From NCBI GenBank assembly GCA_017428105.1, contig JAFRRM010000036.1, forward strand, positions 23,605 to 87,604: a stretch of DNA of 64,000 bases, given 5' to 3'. This document shows, piece after piece, positions 8,641 through 18,537 of the stretch. This DNA comes from Lachnospiraceae bacterium. GTDB taxonomy: Bacteria > Bacillota > Clostridia > Lachnospirales > Lachnospiraceae. Below the pieces are notes generated by a model. That model had not been told where the DNA came from and ran no database searches. It saw nothing but the letters and a program-made list of their open reading frames with translations. Position 1 is the first letter of the stretch. The number at the start of each line of letters is the position of its first letter. Position numbers and translations under genes: made by a program.

Positions 8641-9806
8641 CAAAGACGAAGATCCTGAGATTTGTGCAGAAATACACGATGATGATCGCCCTGATCCTGG
8701 TCACGGCGTTTTTCGCCTGGCAGACCAAGGGCAAGATCCTGCTGCCCCAGAACATCACGAACATCATTTCGCAGAACGCGTACGTGTTCGTGCTGGCGAC
8801 CGGCATGCTGTGCTGCATCCTGACCGGCGGCAACATCGACCTGTCCGTCGGGTCGGTGGTCTGCTTCGTCGGGACGATCGGCGCCGTTCTGATGCACAAC
8901 AAACTGAACATGTGGCTGGCCGTCCTGGTCATGCTGGCCGTCGGCCTGCTGATCGGCGCCTGGCAGGCGTTCTGGATCGCGTACGTCAAGGTCCCGCCTT
9001 TCATCACGACCCTGGCCGGCATGCTGATCTTCCGCGGCCTTTCGAACGTCGTGCTGCAGGGCAAGACGATGGCCGTGACGAACGAGAAGTTCGTGCGGAT
9101 CTTCGGCGGCGGCGCGAACTGCTACGTGCCGGACATTTTCCACGGGGAAGGGATGAACATCCTCTGTATCGTGGTCGGCGTGCTGGCCTGCCTGGCCTTC
9201 CTGTTCCTGACGTTCCGCGCCAATATTTCCCGCCGCAAAGCGGGGCTGGAAGCGGAATCGCTGAAGGTCGTGGCGGTCAAGGCGCTGGTCATCGTGGCGG
9301 TCGGCATTTTCTTCACGGTCCGGCTGGCGCAGTACAAGGGCCTGCCGATGGCGCTGATCTGGGTCGTGACGGTCATCGCGATCTACAGCTACATCACTTC
9401 GAAGACGACCATCGGCCGCCATCTGTACGCGGTCGGCGGCAACGAGACGGCGACGCGGCTGTCCGGCATCAATACCAAGCGCGTGTACTTCTTCGCGTAT
9501 TCGAACATGGGCCTGCTGGCCGGTCTGGCCGGCATCCTGACGATCGCCCGGCTGACGTCCGCGCAGCCGACCTACGGCCAGAGCTATGAGATGGACGCCA
9601 TCGGCTCCTGCTTCATCGGCGGCGCTTCGGCTTACGGCGGCGTCGGCACGGTGCCCGGCGTCATCATCGGCGCCCTGCTGATGGGCGTCATCAACATCGG
9701 CATGAGCATCATGGGCGTGGACGCCAACTACCAGAAGGTGGTCAAGGGCCTCGTGCTGCTGGCCGCCGTCATCTTCGACGTGGTTTCCAAGAAGAAGAAC
9801 AATTAA
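8637..9806 (+). CDS. gguB: sugar ABC importer permease
   Basis: A 389-residue integral membrane permease of the BPD_transp_2/RbsC-XylH class, closest in pattern to GguB/MmsB. There are about ten hydrophobic helices. Typical segments are [13 protein letters not shown], the conserved permease motif near residue 65, and the cytoplasmic loop [16 protein letters not shown] that contacts the ATPase. A long, partly charged insert (about residues 195-220, with RRKAGLEAE) matches the longer members of this subfamily. Its start overlaps the stop of the ATPase gene, so the two are translationally coupled. Confidence 0.92.
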   Translation: MTKTKILRFVQKYTMMIALILVTAFFAWQTKGKILLPQNITNIISQNAYVFVLATGMLCCILTGGNIDLSVGSVVCFVGTIGAVLMHNKLNMWLAVLVMLAVGLLIGAWQAFWIAYVKVPPFITTLAGMLIFRGLSNVVLQGKTMAVTNEKFVRIFGGGANCYVPDIFHGEGMNILCIVVGVLACLAFLFLTFRANISRRKAGLEAESLKVVAVKALVIVAVGIFFTVRLAQYKGLPMALIWVVTVIAIYSYITSKTTIGRHLYAVGGNETATRLSGINTKRVYFFAYSNMGLLAGLAGILTIARLTSAQPTYGQSYEMDAIGSCFIGGASAYGGVGTVPGVIIGALLMGVINIGMSIMGVDANYQKVVKGLVLLAAVIFDVVSKKKNN

Positions 9807-9820
9807 TTGAGAGGAACGAT

Positions 9821-10189
9821 ATGAACGGCAGCGGGAACCGGGGCGCAAGTCCCGCCGGCATGGCGCTCCTGCGGGCGGCGGTGGCGGGATACCTGATCTA
9901 TCTCGGCGTGACGCTGGTCCGGGACCGTCTGAACGGAAAGTCCGCCATGGCACCATGGCTTGCCTGGGCCTGCGGGGCGGTTTTTGTACTCGCGGGAGCG
10001 GCTTTCGGGTGGTTCACGTGGCGGAGATACCGCGCGGAAACAGCGGATAAGCCGGAAGACGCGCGGGAGCCGGAAGCGGCGGGAACGCCGGAAGTCCCGG
10101 AGGGGCCGAAGGAAGCGGCCGGTCCGGAGGAACAGAAACAGCCGGCCGGCCCGGAAGCCTCCCCGGAGGAGAAAGGAACGTCGTCTTGA
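9821..10189 (+). CDS. small membrane protein in sugar operon, P/E/A-rich tail
   Basis: A 122-residue protein of unknown family. It has two hydrophobic helices (about residues 13-31 and 43-65) and then a 50-residue low-complexity tail made almost only of Pro, Glu, Ala, Gly and Lys. The site GAGAGGAACG precedes the ATG. Its TGA stop overlaps the TTG start of the kinase gene (TTGA), so it is certainly cotranscribed. It is not a known part of this transporter class. It could be an accessory membrane factor, or a species-specific small protein; the tail makes homology searches unreliable. Confidence 0.6.
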   Translation: MNGSGNRGASPAGMALLRAAVAGYLIYLGVTLVRDRLNGKSAMAPWLAWACGAVFVLAGAAFGWFTWRRYRAETADKPEDAREPEAAGTPEVPEGPKEAAGPEEQKQPAGPEASPEEKGTSS

Positions 10190-11664
10190 AACTGTATATC
10201 GGAATCGATCTGGGGACCTCGGCGGTCAAGCTGCTGCTGGCGGATGAGAAGGGCGCGATCCTGCGGGAAGTCAGCCGCGAGTATCCGCTGAGCTTTCCCC
10301 GTCCCGGCTGGAGCGAGCAGAAGCCGGAGGACTGGTGGACGGCCGTCCGGGACGCGTTCCCGGAGCTGCTCGCGGGCCACGACCCCGCGGACGTGGCCGG
10401 CATCGGCGCCGGCGGCCAGATGCACGGCCTCGTGATCCTGGATGACGAGGACCGGGTGATCCGCCCCGCCATCCTCTGGAACGACGGCCGGACCGGCGAA
10501 GAGACCGCCTGGCTGAACGAAGAGATCGGCCGGAAAAAGCTCTCGGAACTGACCGCCAACATCGCGTTCGCGGGCTTTACCGCCCCGAAGATCCTCTGGA
10601 TCCGGAAGCACGAGCCCGAAAACTTCGCCCGCATCGCGAAGATCATGCTTCCGAAGGATTATATCAACTACTGCCTGACCGGCGTGCACAGCTGCGATTA
10701 CTCCGACGCGAGCGGCATGCTCCTGCTGGACGTGAAAAACAGACGCTGGTCGGAGGAAATGCTGCGGATCTGCGGCGTCTCGGAAGCGCAGATGCCCGGG
10801 CTTTACGAAAGCTGGGAAGTGACCGGGACGCTGAAGCCGGAAACGGCCGCCGAGCTGGGCCTGCCGGAGACGGTGAAGGTCGCGGCGGGCGCCGGCGACA
10901 ATGCGGCCGCGGCGGTCGGGACCGGCATCGTGGGCGAAGGGGGGTGCAACATCTCCCTCGGCACCAGCGGCACGCTCTTCATCTCCTCGGCGCATTTCGG
11001 CGTCGACCCGAACAACGCGCTCCACGCGTTCGCGCACGCGGACGGCGGCTGGCATCTGATGGGCTGCATGCTCTCCGCGGCCGGCTGCAACAAATGGCTG
11101 TGCGAGGATATCCTGGGCACGGCGGACTACGCCGGCGAGCAGGCGGACATCCGCGAGGAGGACCTGGGCCGCAATCACGTGTTCTTCCTGCCCTACCTGA
11201 TGGGCGAGCGCAGTCCGATCAACGACGTGGACGCACGCGGCACCTTTACCGGACTGACCCTGGACACCGCCCGGAAAGATCTGGTGCAGGCCGTCCTGGA
11301 AGGCGTGGCCTTCGCGATCCGCGACTCCTTCGAAGTCGCCCGCTCCCTCGGCCTGGACATCCCGCGGAGCCGCATCTGCGGCGGCGGCAGCCGATCGCCG
11401 CTCTGGCGGAAGATCTTCGCCAACGTCCTCGGCATCCCGCTGGATACCGTGAAGACCGAGCAGGGCCCCGGCTACGGCGGCGCGATGCTCGCCATGGTCG
11501 GCGACGGCCTGTTCGCCACCGTGAAAGAGGCCGCGGACGCCCTGACGGAAGTCGGCGGCACGACGGTCCCCGACCCGGAGCTGACGGCGCGCTACGAGGA
11601 GCAGTACCGCAAATTCCGCCTGCTTTACCCGGCGCTCAAGAGCGTCTTTCCGCAGATCCTATAG
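10186..11664 (+). CDS. xylB: xylulokinase-like FGGY sugar kinase
   Basis: A 492-residue FGGY-family carbohydrate kinase that most resembles xylulokinase. The N-terminal ATPase-like domain starts YIGIDLGTSAVKLLL; GQMHGLVILD (near residue 80) and the LPKDYINYCLTG motif near residue 160 are typical of xylulokinases; the C-terminal domain carries the ATP-site GGGSRSPLWRKI. It should phosphorylate a ketopentose or similar ketose made by the isomerase encoded two genes downstream. Translation starts at TTG (10186), overlapping the preceding stop codon, with GGAGGAGAAAGGA upstream. Because the isomerase is of the fucose/arabinose type rather than a xylose isomerase, the true substrate may be ribulose or another ketose. 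Confidence 0.85.
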   Translation: MKLYIGIDLGTSAVKLLLADEKGAILREVSREYPLSFPRPGWSEQKPEDWWTAVRDAFPELLAGHDPADVAGIGAGGQMHGLVILDDEDRVIRPAILWNDGRTGEETAWLNEEIGRKKLSELTANIAFAGFTAPKILWIRKHEPENFARIAKIMLPKDYINYCLTGVHSCDYSDASGMLLLDVKNRRWSEEMLRICGVSEAQMPGLYESWEVTGTLKPETAAELGLPETVKVAAGAGDNAAAAVGTGIVGEGGCNISLGTSGTLFISSAHFGVDPNNALHAFAHADGGWHLMGCMLSAAGCNKWLCEDILGTADYAGEQADIREEDLGRNHVFFLPYLMGERSPINDVDARGTFTGLTLDTARKDLVQAVLEGVAFAIRDSFEVARSLGLDIPRSRICGGGSRSPLWRKIFANVLGIPLDTVKTEQGPGYGGAMLAMVGDGLFATVKEAADALTEVGGTTVPDPELTARYEEQYRKFRLLYPALKSVFPQIL

Positions 11665-11676
11665 AAGGAGAGAGAC

Positions 11677-12312
11677 ATGACGATCCATTCCGTATACGAA
11701 CCGGTCTTCAGACCCTACGGCCGGGTGCTGGAGGGCTATGAGACCGATGAACTGCTGAAAGCCATGGAGGCGATCCCTCTCCCCGGAGAGGGCGTCGCCT
11801 ACGAGCCCGGCATCGGCAGCCTGGAGGCCTGCGGCATCTTCGCGGACTTCCGCGACCGCGCCTACGGCGGGATGCCGATCCAGATCGGCATGTGCTGGGG
11901 CCATAACACAAAACTCAACTGTCTCGAGTATCACCGCGACAGTGAAGTGAACCTCGGGACCGGGGATTTCATTCTGCTCCTCGCGAAGCAGGAGGAGATC
12001 GAAAACGGCATGCTGGACACGGAAAAGGTCAAGGCCTTCCGCGTCCCGAAGGGCGTTCCGGTGGAGATTTACGCCACGACGCTGCATTACGCGCCCTGCC
12101 ACACCTGCCCCGTCTGCGGCTTCCGCGTGGCGGTGGTCCTGCCGAAGGGCACGAACACCGAAAAGCCGGCGTTTGAGCCGGCCTGCGAAGAAGACCGCCG
12201 GATGACCGCCCGCAATAAATGGCTGCTCGCTCACCCGGATTCCGCGGAAGCGAAGTCCGGCGCGGTCATCGGCTTGCGCGGCCTGAACCTGGATATCAAG
12301 GAGGAACTGTAA
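11677..12312 (+). CDS. DUF4867 family protein
   Basis: A 211-residue protein that I recognise as the DUF4867 family, whose members are commonly found beside sugar isomerases and kinases in Clostridia. The centre looks cupin-like, with GMCWGHNTKLNCLEYHRDSE and VPKGVPVEIYATTLHYAPC supplying His, Glu and Cys residues that could bind a metal. The biochemical role is not established; a sugar mutarotase- or lyase-like function is only a guess from the operon. The start has an AAGGAGAG site. It ends just before the isomerase gene. Confidence 0.8.
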   Translation: MTIHSVYEPVFRPYGRVLEGYETDELLKAMEAIPLPGEGVAYEPGIGSLEACGIFADFRDRAYGGMPIQIGMCWGHNTKLNCLEYHRDSEVNLGTGDFILLLAKQEEIENGMLDTEKVKAFRVPKGVPVEIYATTLHYAPCHTCPVCGFRVAVVLPKGTNTEKPAFEPACEEDRRMTARNKWLLAHPDSAEAKSGAVIGLRGLNLDIKEEL

Positions 12313-12313
12313 A

Positions 12314-13786
<1,473 letters not shown>

Positions 13787-13836
13787 GCGGCGGCATCCGC
13801 ACCAGACCGGCGCGGCGGAGAACGCTGCGGCTTCAT

Positions 13837-13879
13837 CCCGGGCAGAACGCGGCATGCGATGACCTGCCCGGGTTTTTTT
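13837..13879 (+). terminator. sugar operon terminator
   Basis: CCCGGGCAG (13837-13845) pairs perfectly with CTGCCCGGG (13864-13872), followed by seven T (13873-13879). It ends the operon begun at 5752. Confidence 0.88.
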
Positions 13880-13975
13880 GTCCGAAAAGGCCGGCAGCCG
13901 TTCCCCGGAAGGCCGCCTCATGCCGGACGCGCCCGTAATATCCGCCCGGGGACGCGGCGCCGCAGGAGAAACTTA

Positions 13976-14004
13976 TTGTCTCCGCGCATTTTCTGCGCTA
14001 TAAT
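13976..14004 (+). promoter_or_regulatory. promoter of oligoendopeptidase gene
   Basis: A -35 box TTGTCT (13976-13981), 17-base spacer and a perfect -10 box TATAAT (13999-14004), 48 bases before the start codon. Confidence 0.8.
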
Positions 14005-14051
14005 ACTCTATCAGTGAAAAAACGGACGACCGTTCAACAGGAGGATACGAC

Positions 14052-15857
14052 ATGGAATTAGCCAAAAGAAAAGACGTGCCCGTGGAGGAGACCTGGGATC
14101 TGTCCCTGATCTATCCCACCGAAGAGGCTTATCTGGCGGACGTGGAACGCGTCAAAGCGCTCGCCGGCGACATCTGCGAAAAGTTTCAGGGGAAGCTGAC
14201 CGATGCGGACGCCATCGTGCGCTGCCTGGATGAATATGAGGAATTTGAGATCCTGTCGGGGCTGGTCGGCAACTATGCGGGCCTGGCCGTGGAGGTCGAT
14301 TATACCGACGGCGCCGCGCTGGAACGCGACCGCCGCAATCAGTCGATGTTCGCGGAACTATACAGCCGCCTGACCTTCATCCGCTCGGAGATCCTGCAGC
14401 AGCCCGAAACGGTCATTGAAGAAGCCGTCGAAAAGAGCGTCAAAGCCAAGAACTACCTGCGCGACATCCTGCGCGCCAAGCCGCACACCCTGTCCCCGGA
14501 GACCGAGCGCGTGCTGGCGGCGTTCTCCCAGAGCTTCGGCACGCCTTACGAGATCTACAACATCGCCAAGCTGGCGGACATGCAGTTCCCGCCCTTCACG
14601 GTGAACGGCAAAGAATATCCGCTGGGCTACTCGCTTTTTGAGGACGATTACGAGTACGAGCGCGACACCGACGTGCGCCGCGCCGCGTTCGCGGCTTTTT
14701 CGGACAAGATCCGCCAGTACGAAAACGTGACGGGCGCGGCCTACAACGCCTGCGTGACGACGGAAAAGGTCGAATCGCGCCTGCGCGGCTATGATTCCGT
14801 CTTCGATTACCTGCTCTTCGACCAGAAGGTCACCCGCGAAATGTACGACCGCCAGATCGACCTGATCACGGAAAAACTGGCGCCGCACATGCGCCGCTAT
14901 GCGAAGCTGATCCAGCGGATCTACGGGCTGGACAAAATGACGTTCGCGGACTTAAAGCTCCCGCTGGACCCGGACTATGATCCGAAGGTGACCATCGAGG
15001 AGTCCCATCGGATGGTCCGGGAAGGCCTGAGCATCCTCGGCGAGGACTACGTCGCCATGATCGACGAGGCGTACCGCGACCGCTGGATCGATTTTGCCAA
15101 GAACCAGGGCAAATGCACGGGCGGCTTCTGCGCCTCGCCGTACGGCCGCGGTTCCTTCATCCTGCTCTCCTGGAACGACCGTATGTCCGACGTTTCCACG
15201 ATCGCGCACGAGCTGGGCCACGCCGGCCACTTCCGCCTGGCAAACTCGCACCAGTCGGTCTTCGATACCGACGTTTCCACCTATTTCGTCGAGGCGCCGT
15301 CCACGATGAACGAGATCCTGCTCGCGCACCACATGCTGAAGACGAACGATGATCCGCGCTTCCGCCGCTGGGTGCTGGCTTCCATGATCGGCAACACCTA
15401 CTACCATAACTTCGTCACGCATCTGCGCGAAGCGTGGTACCAGCGCGAAGTTTACAAGATCATCGATGAAGGCGGTTCCGTGGACGCGGAGACCCTGTCC
15501 GAGATCTTCCGGAAGAACCTGGAACTGTTCTGGGGCGATACGGTCGAGCTGACCGAAGGTGCGGAACTGACCTGGATGCGTCAGCCGCACTATTATATGG
15601 GCCTGTACTCCTACACCTACAGCGCGGGCCTGACCGTCGCGACGCAGGCGGCACTGCGCATCGAGCGCGAAGGCGCCCCGGCCGTGGAAGACTGGAAGGA
15701 AGTCCTGAAAGCCGGCTCTACCCTGGATCCCGCCGGCCTCGCGAAACTCGCCGGCATCGACATCTCCACGGACAAGCCGCTCCTTGACACCATCGACTAC
15801 ATCGGCTCCGTCATCGACGAGATCGAACGCCTCACCGACGAGATCGAAAAAGCCTGA
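14052..15857 (+). CDS. pepF: oligoendopeptidase F, M3 metallopeptidase
   Basis: A 601-residue cytosolic zinc peptidase of the M3B family, the usual length for PepF. The zinc site is HELGH at residues 386-390 (STIAHELGHAGHF), with the third ligand expected in the following VEAPSTMNEIL segment, whose Glu matches the family. These enzymes cut short peptides, completing the breakdown of imported oligopeptides. The start ATG has AGGAGGATACG upstream and its own promoter. The gene is followed by two copies of the 27-bp palindromic repeat and a terminator, so it is a single-gene unit. Confidence 0.95.
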   Translation: MELAKRKDVPVEETWDLSLIYPTEEAYLADVERVKALAGDICEKFQGKLTDADAIVRCLDEYEEFEILSGLVGNYAGLAVEVDYTDGAALERDRRNQSMFAELYSRLTFIRSEILQQPETVIEEAVEKSVKAKNYLRDILRAKPHTLSPETERVLAAFSQSFGTPYEIYNIAKLADMQFPPFTVNGKEYPLGYSLFEDDYEYERDTDVRRAAFAAFSDKIRQYENVTGAAYNACVTTEKVESRLRGYDSVFDYLLFDQKVTREMYDRQIDLITEKLAPHMRRYAKLIQRIYGLDKMTFADLKLPLDPDYDPKVTIEESHRMVREGLSILGEDYVAMIDEAYRDRWIDFAKNQGKCTGGFCASPYGRGSFILLSWNDRMSDVSTIAHELGHAGHFRLANSHQSVFDTDVSTYFVEAPSTMNEILLAHHMLKTNDDPRFRRWVLASMIGNTYYHNFVTHLREAWYQREVYKIIDEGGSVDAETLSEIFRKNLELFWGDTVELTEGAELTWMRQPHYYMGLYSYTYSAGLTVATQAALRIEREGAPAVEDWKEVLKAGSTLDPAGLAKLAGIDISTDKPLLDTIDYIGSVIDEIERLTDEIEKA

Positions 15858-15878
15858 GCCGCTTCCCGCGCCGTTTTT

Positions 15879-15905
15879 CTGACAGAGGGACGGTTCCTTT
15901 GTCAG
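15879..15905 (+). repeat. 27-bp palindromic repeat, copy 1
   Basis: CTGACA at the left end and TGTCAG at the right end are inverted repeats around the core GGGACGGTTCC. It lies 21 bases 3' of the pepF stop codon, with the core in the direction of the gene. Confidence 0.85.
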
Positions 15906-15924
15906 GTTTTACGGCAGGGTGATC

Positions 15925-15951
15925 CTGACAGAGGGACGGTTCCTTTGTCAG
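15925..15951 (+). repeat. 27-bp palindromic repeat, copy 2
   Basis: Identical in sequence and direction to the copy at 15879-15905 and separated from it by 19 bases, so the pair forms a short tandem array. Confidence 0.85.
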
Positions 15952-16006
15952 ATTTTACTGCAGAATGATCCGGCAGGAGGACAATGGCCGCGCCTGCGTA
16001 AGGACG

Positions 16007-16048
16007 CAGGGTCGCTGGGGGACAGATCCCGGCGGCCCTGTTTTATTA
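16007..16048 (+). terminator. terminator after pepF repeats
   Basis: A 13-bp stem pairs 16007-16019 with 16028-16040, with two G-U pairs, loop GGACAGAT, then TTTTATTATTGTTAT. A competing hairpin CCTGCGT-AAGG-ACGCAGG (15993-16010) overlaps its left arm. The end GGCCCTGTTTTAT is shared with the hairpin at 23266-23305. Confidence 0.7.
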
Positions 16049-16138
16049 TTGTTATCGGCGCGCTGCGGCAGGAATGAAGAGAGAAAGGAACCGCCGCCGC
16101 ATCGTCGAAAATAATTTGATGATTATCGAAATAAAAAC

Positions 16139-16192
16139 TTGACATTCCGGCCGGGTCAGGCTATATTTGATTCGATGAACATAAAATCAAAT
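16139..16192 (+). promoter_or_regulatory. promoter with overlapping inverted repeat
   Basis: A perfect -35 TTGACA (16139-16144), 17-base spacer, -10 TATATT (16162-16167). An 8-bp inverted repeat, ATTTGATT (16165-16172) with AATCAAAT (16185-16192), starts within the -10 box and covers the transcription start. A further ATTTGAT half-site lies at 16114-16120. It is a likely operator, plausibly for the ArsR-type regulator encoded in the operon it controls. Confidence 0.65.
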
Positions 16193-16214
16193 TCAGAAAC
16201 AGGAGAAAAGCCCA

Positions 16215-16550
16215 ATGAAAGAGTTTATCGAATACCTCACCCGGCAGATCGACGCCGGCCGGGCAGACATAGCGGGACTGGAAGAGGAGGGACGTCAGGA
16301 CGACGCGGATTTCGCCAAAGTGCGGACCAATATCTATGAAGTCTGCCGCACCGTGACCAATGCCCTGGCGGCCCGCCCGAACGCCGGCGCGGGCGCTGTC
16401 AAAGCCCAGCTGGAGCGCTTCCGGACCGCCTGGCAGGCAGCGCTAGACAAAGCCCGGGAGCACGGCGACGCCCGGAACGTCGTGGTCGAGGAGACCAAAC
16501 TGACCGCGCTGGCGGACGTGATCGCGCACTTTCCGGAGGCGGAAGAATGA
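16215..16550 (+). CDS. helical protein of unknown function paired with ArsR regulator
   Basis: A 111-residue soluble protein predicted to be mostly alpha helix, beginning MKEFIEYLTRQIDAGRADIA. I do not recognise a family. The start has an AGGAGAAAAGCCC site. It shares the ATGA overlap with the regulator gene that follows, so it is cotranslated with it and may be a partner or effector protein of that regulator. Length, helix content and the conserved pairing are all that can be seen; no catalytic motif is evident. Confidence 0.7.
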   Translation: MKEFIEYLTRQIDAGRADIAGLEEEGRQDDADFAKVRTNIYEVCRTVTNALAARPNAGAGAVKAQLERFRTAWQAALDKAREHGDARNVVVEETKLTALADVIAHFPEAEE

Positions 16551-17098
16551 CACAGGAGAACGCGCTCAGGATCTTTAAAAGCCTTTCGGATACGTCCCGC
16601 CTCCGTATCGTCCGCGCCCTGACGCAGGGCGACATGTACACGGAACTGCTGGCGGAGCGTCTGGACCTGACGCCTTCCACCGTTTCGTTCCACATGAAGA
16701 AACTGGAGGAGGCCGGCCTGGTGATCTCCCGCAAGGAGCAGTACTACACCGTTTACTCCCTGGACCGCAGCTTGCTGGAACAGCCGCTGTTCGACGTTGC
16801 GGCGGCGGAACCGGAGCAGACCGACGAGCAGCAGAAGCGGGAGGACGAATACCGCCGCAAGGTGATCGATTCCTTCTTCGAATACGGAAAACTCCGCGCC
16901 ATCCCGGTCCAGCGCAAGAAAAAACTGATCTGTTATGAGGTGATCGCCGAACGTTTCGTCCCGGGCAGAGTCTACAGCGAACAGGAAGTGAACGAAATCA
17001 TTGCCCCGATCCACGAGGATCACTGCACGATCCGCCGGGACATGATCGGCGAGGGCATCCTGAAACGGAACGGAAGCGAGTACGTCCGCGTCCGGTAA
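16547..17098 (+). CDS. ArsR-type regulator with DUF2087 domain
   Basis: A 183-residue protein. Residues about 1-80 are an ArsR winged helix-turn-helix (IFKSLSDTSRLRIVRALTQG, then the recognition helix in LDLTPSTVSFHMKKLEEAGLV and a wing YYTVYSL). After a short Glu/Gln-rich linker comes a DUF2087 domain (about 112-183, with LRAIPVQRKKKLICYEVIAE and MIGEGILKRNGSEYVRV). Family members regulate transcription; the signal is unknown. There are no metal-binding cysteines. It probably regulates its own promoter, where an 8-bp inverted repeat covers the -10 box. Confidence 0.85.
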   Translation: MTQENALRIFKSLSDTSRLRIVRALTQGDMYTELLAERLDLTPSTVSFHMKKLEEAGLVISRKEQYYTVYSLDRSLLEQPLFDVAAAEPEQTDEQQKREDEYRRKVIDSFFEYGKLRAIPVQRKKKLICYEVIAERFVPGRVYSEQEVNEIIAPIHEDHCTIRRDMIGEGILKRNGSEYVRVR

Positions 17099-17150
17099 GA
17101 CGGAAAACGGGCGGCGGCAGGGAAGCGCTGCGAGGCAGGACCGGATCACA

Positions 17151-17183
17151 AAAAAGGGCATTGCGTTCTGCAATGCCCCTTTT
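17151..17183. terminator. terminator between convergent genes
   Basis: GGGCATTGC (17156-17164) pairs with GCAATGCCC (17170-17178), flanked by a run of A on the left and CTTTT on the right, so it can act on both strands. Confidence 0.8.
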
Positions 17184-17232
17184 CATACGACATTAATTGC
17201 CCGCTCCGGCAAAATCGGACCGGCCGGGCCGG

Positions 17233-17604
17233 TCACGTTTCGCTGACCAGGCTGATCCGCTGAACCGAGCCCGCCCGGATCAGCTTCTCCTTGCTGCCTT
17301 TTGCGGAGTCGATACGCACAAGGATCCAATCAGCGTCCGCTTCCAGGATCGTATTGGTCCCGTGTCTGGAGTTGCCGTACATGATGATATCGGCGTCTTC
17401 ACAGTCTTCTTTCAGCTCCAGGATCACCGGTTTCCCGATACAGGATTCCACCGTGTCAAGCAAAGATCTCCGCTCTTCATAGGACGGCGTTCCGGCGATG
17501 CCGGCCAGTTCTTCTTCCAGTGCGGTCACTTTTTTCTTCAGGGAGGAGAGCTGAACATACGCCAAAAGTCCGAATATTCCGAATACGAAGCCTACATACT
17601 CCAT
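17233..17604 (-). CDS. membrane-anchored protein sharing a domain with the XRE regulator
   Basis: A 123-residue protein with an N-terminal hydrophobic helix (residues 3-21), a short coiled-coil-like stretch (SLKKKVTALEEELAG) and a C-terminal domain of about 65 residues. That domain (IGKPVILELKEDCEDAD, then DWILVRIDSAKGSKEKLI and a SV..ISL end) is visibly similar to the C-terminal domain of the regulator encoded just upstream (GKTVRLSFFDEEADAD, then NWMRVAADTKKGRIEKLI). The start codon overlaps the regulator's stop by one base (TGATG). It may be the membrane half of a sensor pair; no known family is assigned. Confidence 0.75.
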   Translation of the reverse strand: MEYVGFVFGIFGLLAYVQLSSLKKKVTALEEELAGIAGTPSYEERRSLLDTVESCIGKPVILELKEDCEDADIIMYGNSRHGTNTILEADADWILVRIDSAKGSKEKLIRAGSVQRISLVSET

Positions 17605-18050
17605 CAGTCATCCTCCTTTACGATCTCCATGGAAAGCACGGAAGAAAGCGGGATGAGTTTTTCGATCCTTCCTTTTTTCGTGTCGGCGGCGACCCGCATC
17701 CAGTTTCCTTCAAAATCCGTTATGCGGCAGGGCGTTTTGTACAGATCGGCATCGGCTTCCTCATCAAAGAACGAGAGCCGGACCGTCTTCCCGGTCAGGC
17801 TTTTCAGAAGTTTTCCGGCGCCCCGTGTCTGCGGCGTACCGCTTTCGACGGCCCCGTCTTTCAGCAGATAATCGCAGCTTGTCCCGAGGAGGTCCGCGAT
17901 GTCTCCGATCTTGTCGATGTCAGGCATCGCGGTGCCCGCCTCCCATCGGCTGACGGTCTGCCGGGTGACATGCATCTTTTCGGCAAACTCTATCTGGGTC
18001 ATCCCGAGGCTCTTTCTTTTTTCGGCGATCTTGGTTCCGAGTTGATTCAT
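17604..18050 (-). CDS. XRE-family regulator with C-terminal sensor-like domain
   Basis: A 148-residue protein. Residues 1-66 form a Cro/CI-type helix-turn-helix (IAEKRKSLGMTQIEFAEKM, recognition helix in HVTRQTVSRWEAG, then IGDIADLLGTSCDYLL). After a short linker comes a domain of about 65 residues that is also present in the membrane protein encoded next. The ATG at 18050 was chosen for its GAAAGGAACCC site; a promoter is present at 18084-18112. The pair looks like a two-gene regulatory unit in which one shared domain is fused to DNA binding in one protein and to a membrane helix in the other. Confidence 0.85.
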   Translation of the reverse strand: MNQLGTKIAEKRKSLGMTQIEFAEKMHVTRQTVSRWEAGTAMPDIDKIGDIADLLGTSCDYLLKDGAVESGTPQTRGAGKLLKSLTGKTVRLSFFDEEADADLYKTPCRITDFEGNWMRVAADTKKGRIEKLIPLSSVLSMEIVKEDD

Positions 18051-18083
18051 GGGTTCCTTTCTCCCTACTGATTTACTGCCTTT

Positions 18084-18112
18084 ATGATAGCCCCTGCCGG
18101 GGCCTGCGGCAA
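18084..18112 (-). promoter_or_regulatory. promoter of the XRE regulator operon
   Basis: On the - strand -35 TTGCCG (18112-18107), 17-base spacer, -10 TATCAT (18089-18084), 34 bases before the start codon. Confidence 0.6.
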
Positions 18113-18180
18113 GAAAACAGCAAGTGCAAAATGTAACACGGCAGTTTACATTCCGAAGCAAACGGAGAGGTTCCGGCCGG

Positions 18181-18438
18181 CTAACAGATGATCTCCGCTC
18201 TGCCGGGCTTCTCCTCCGCGTAGACGACCCGGACGGAACCGCCCTCGGCTGGGACAGGAGCCCTGGCACGGATCCATTTCCTCCGGGTGTATTCTTTTCC
18301 GTCAACGGTATAGGATACCTTTATGATGTACGGGAAGACAGCTCCGTCCATCGTGCCTTTTCTGATAGCCTTGGTGTTCACTTTCAGCCACCACTGCCTG
18401 GATACGGAGAGCACTGTGCCGGTCGTTTCTTTTTTCAT
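18181..18438 (-). CDS. small conserved-looking protein, possibly DUF3592-like
   Basis: An 85-residue basic protein (MKKETTGTVLSVSRQWW at the start). The order of strands, a GTVLSVSRQWWLKVNTKA opening, then PYIIKVSYTVDGKEYTRRKWI, then VRVVYAEEKPGRAEI, is that of the extracytoplasmic core of DUF3592-type proteins, but the usual flanking membrane helices are missing. The start ATG has AGAAAGGTTCCC before it. It lies between the XRE regulator unit and the ABC exporter, on the same strand as both, but with gaps of 100 or more bases on each side. Confidence 0.6.
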   Translation of the reverse strand: MKKETTGTVLSVSRQWWLKVNTKAIRKGTMDGAVFPYIIKVSYTVDGKEYTRRKWIRARAPVPAEGGSVRVVYAEEKPGRAEIIC

Positions 18439-18537
18439 GACGGGAACCTTTCTTTATAACAGTCCTGGTTTGCGCAGGAAGGGATCCGAAGGACAGGAGA
18501 GCCGCAAAAACGAGGTCTCACCGGGGACTCTTTTCCG

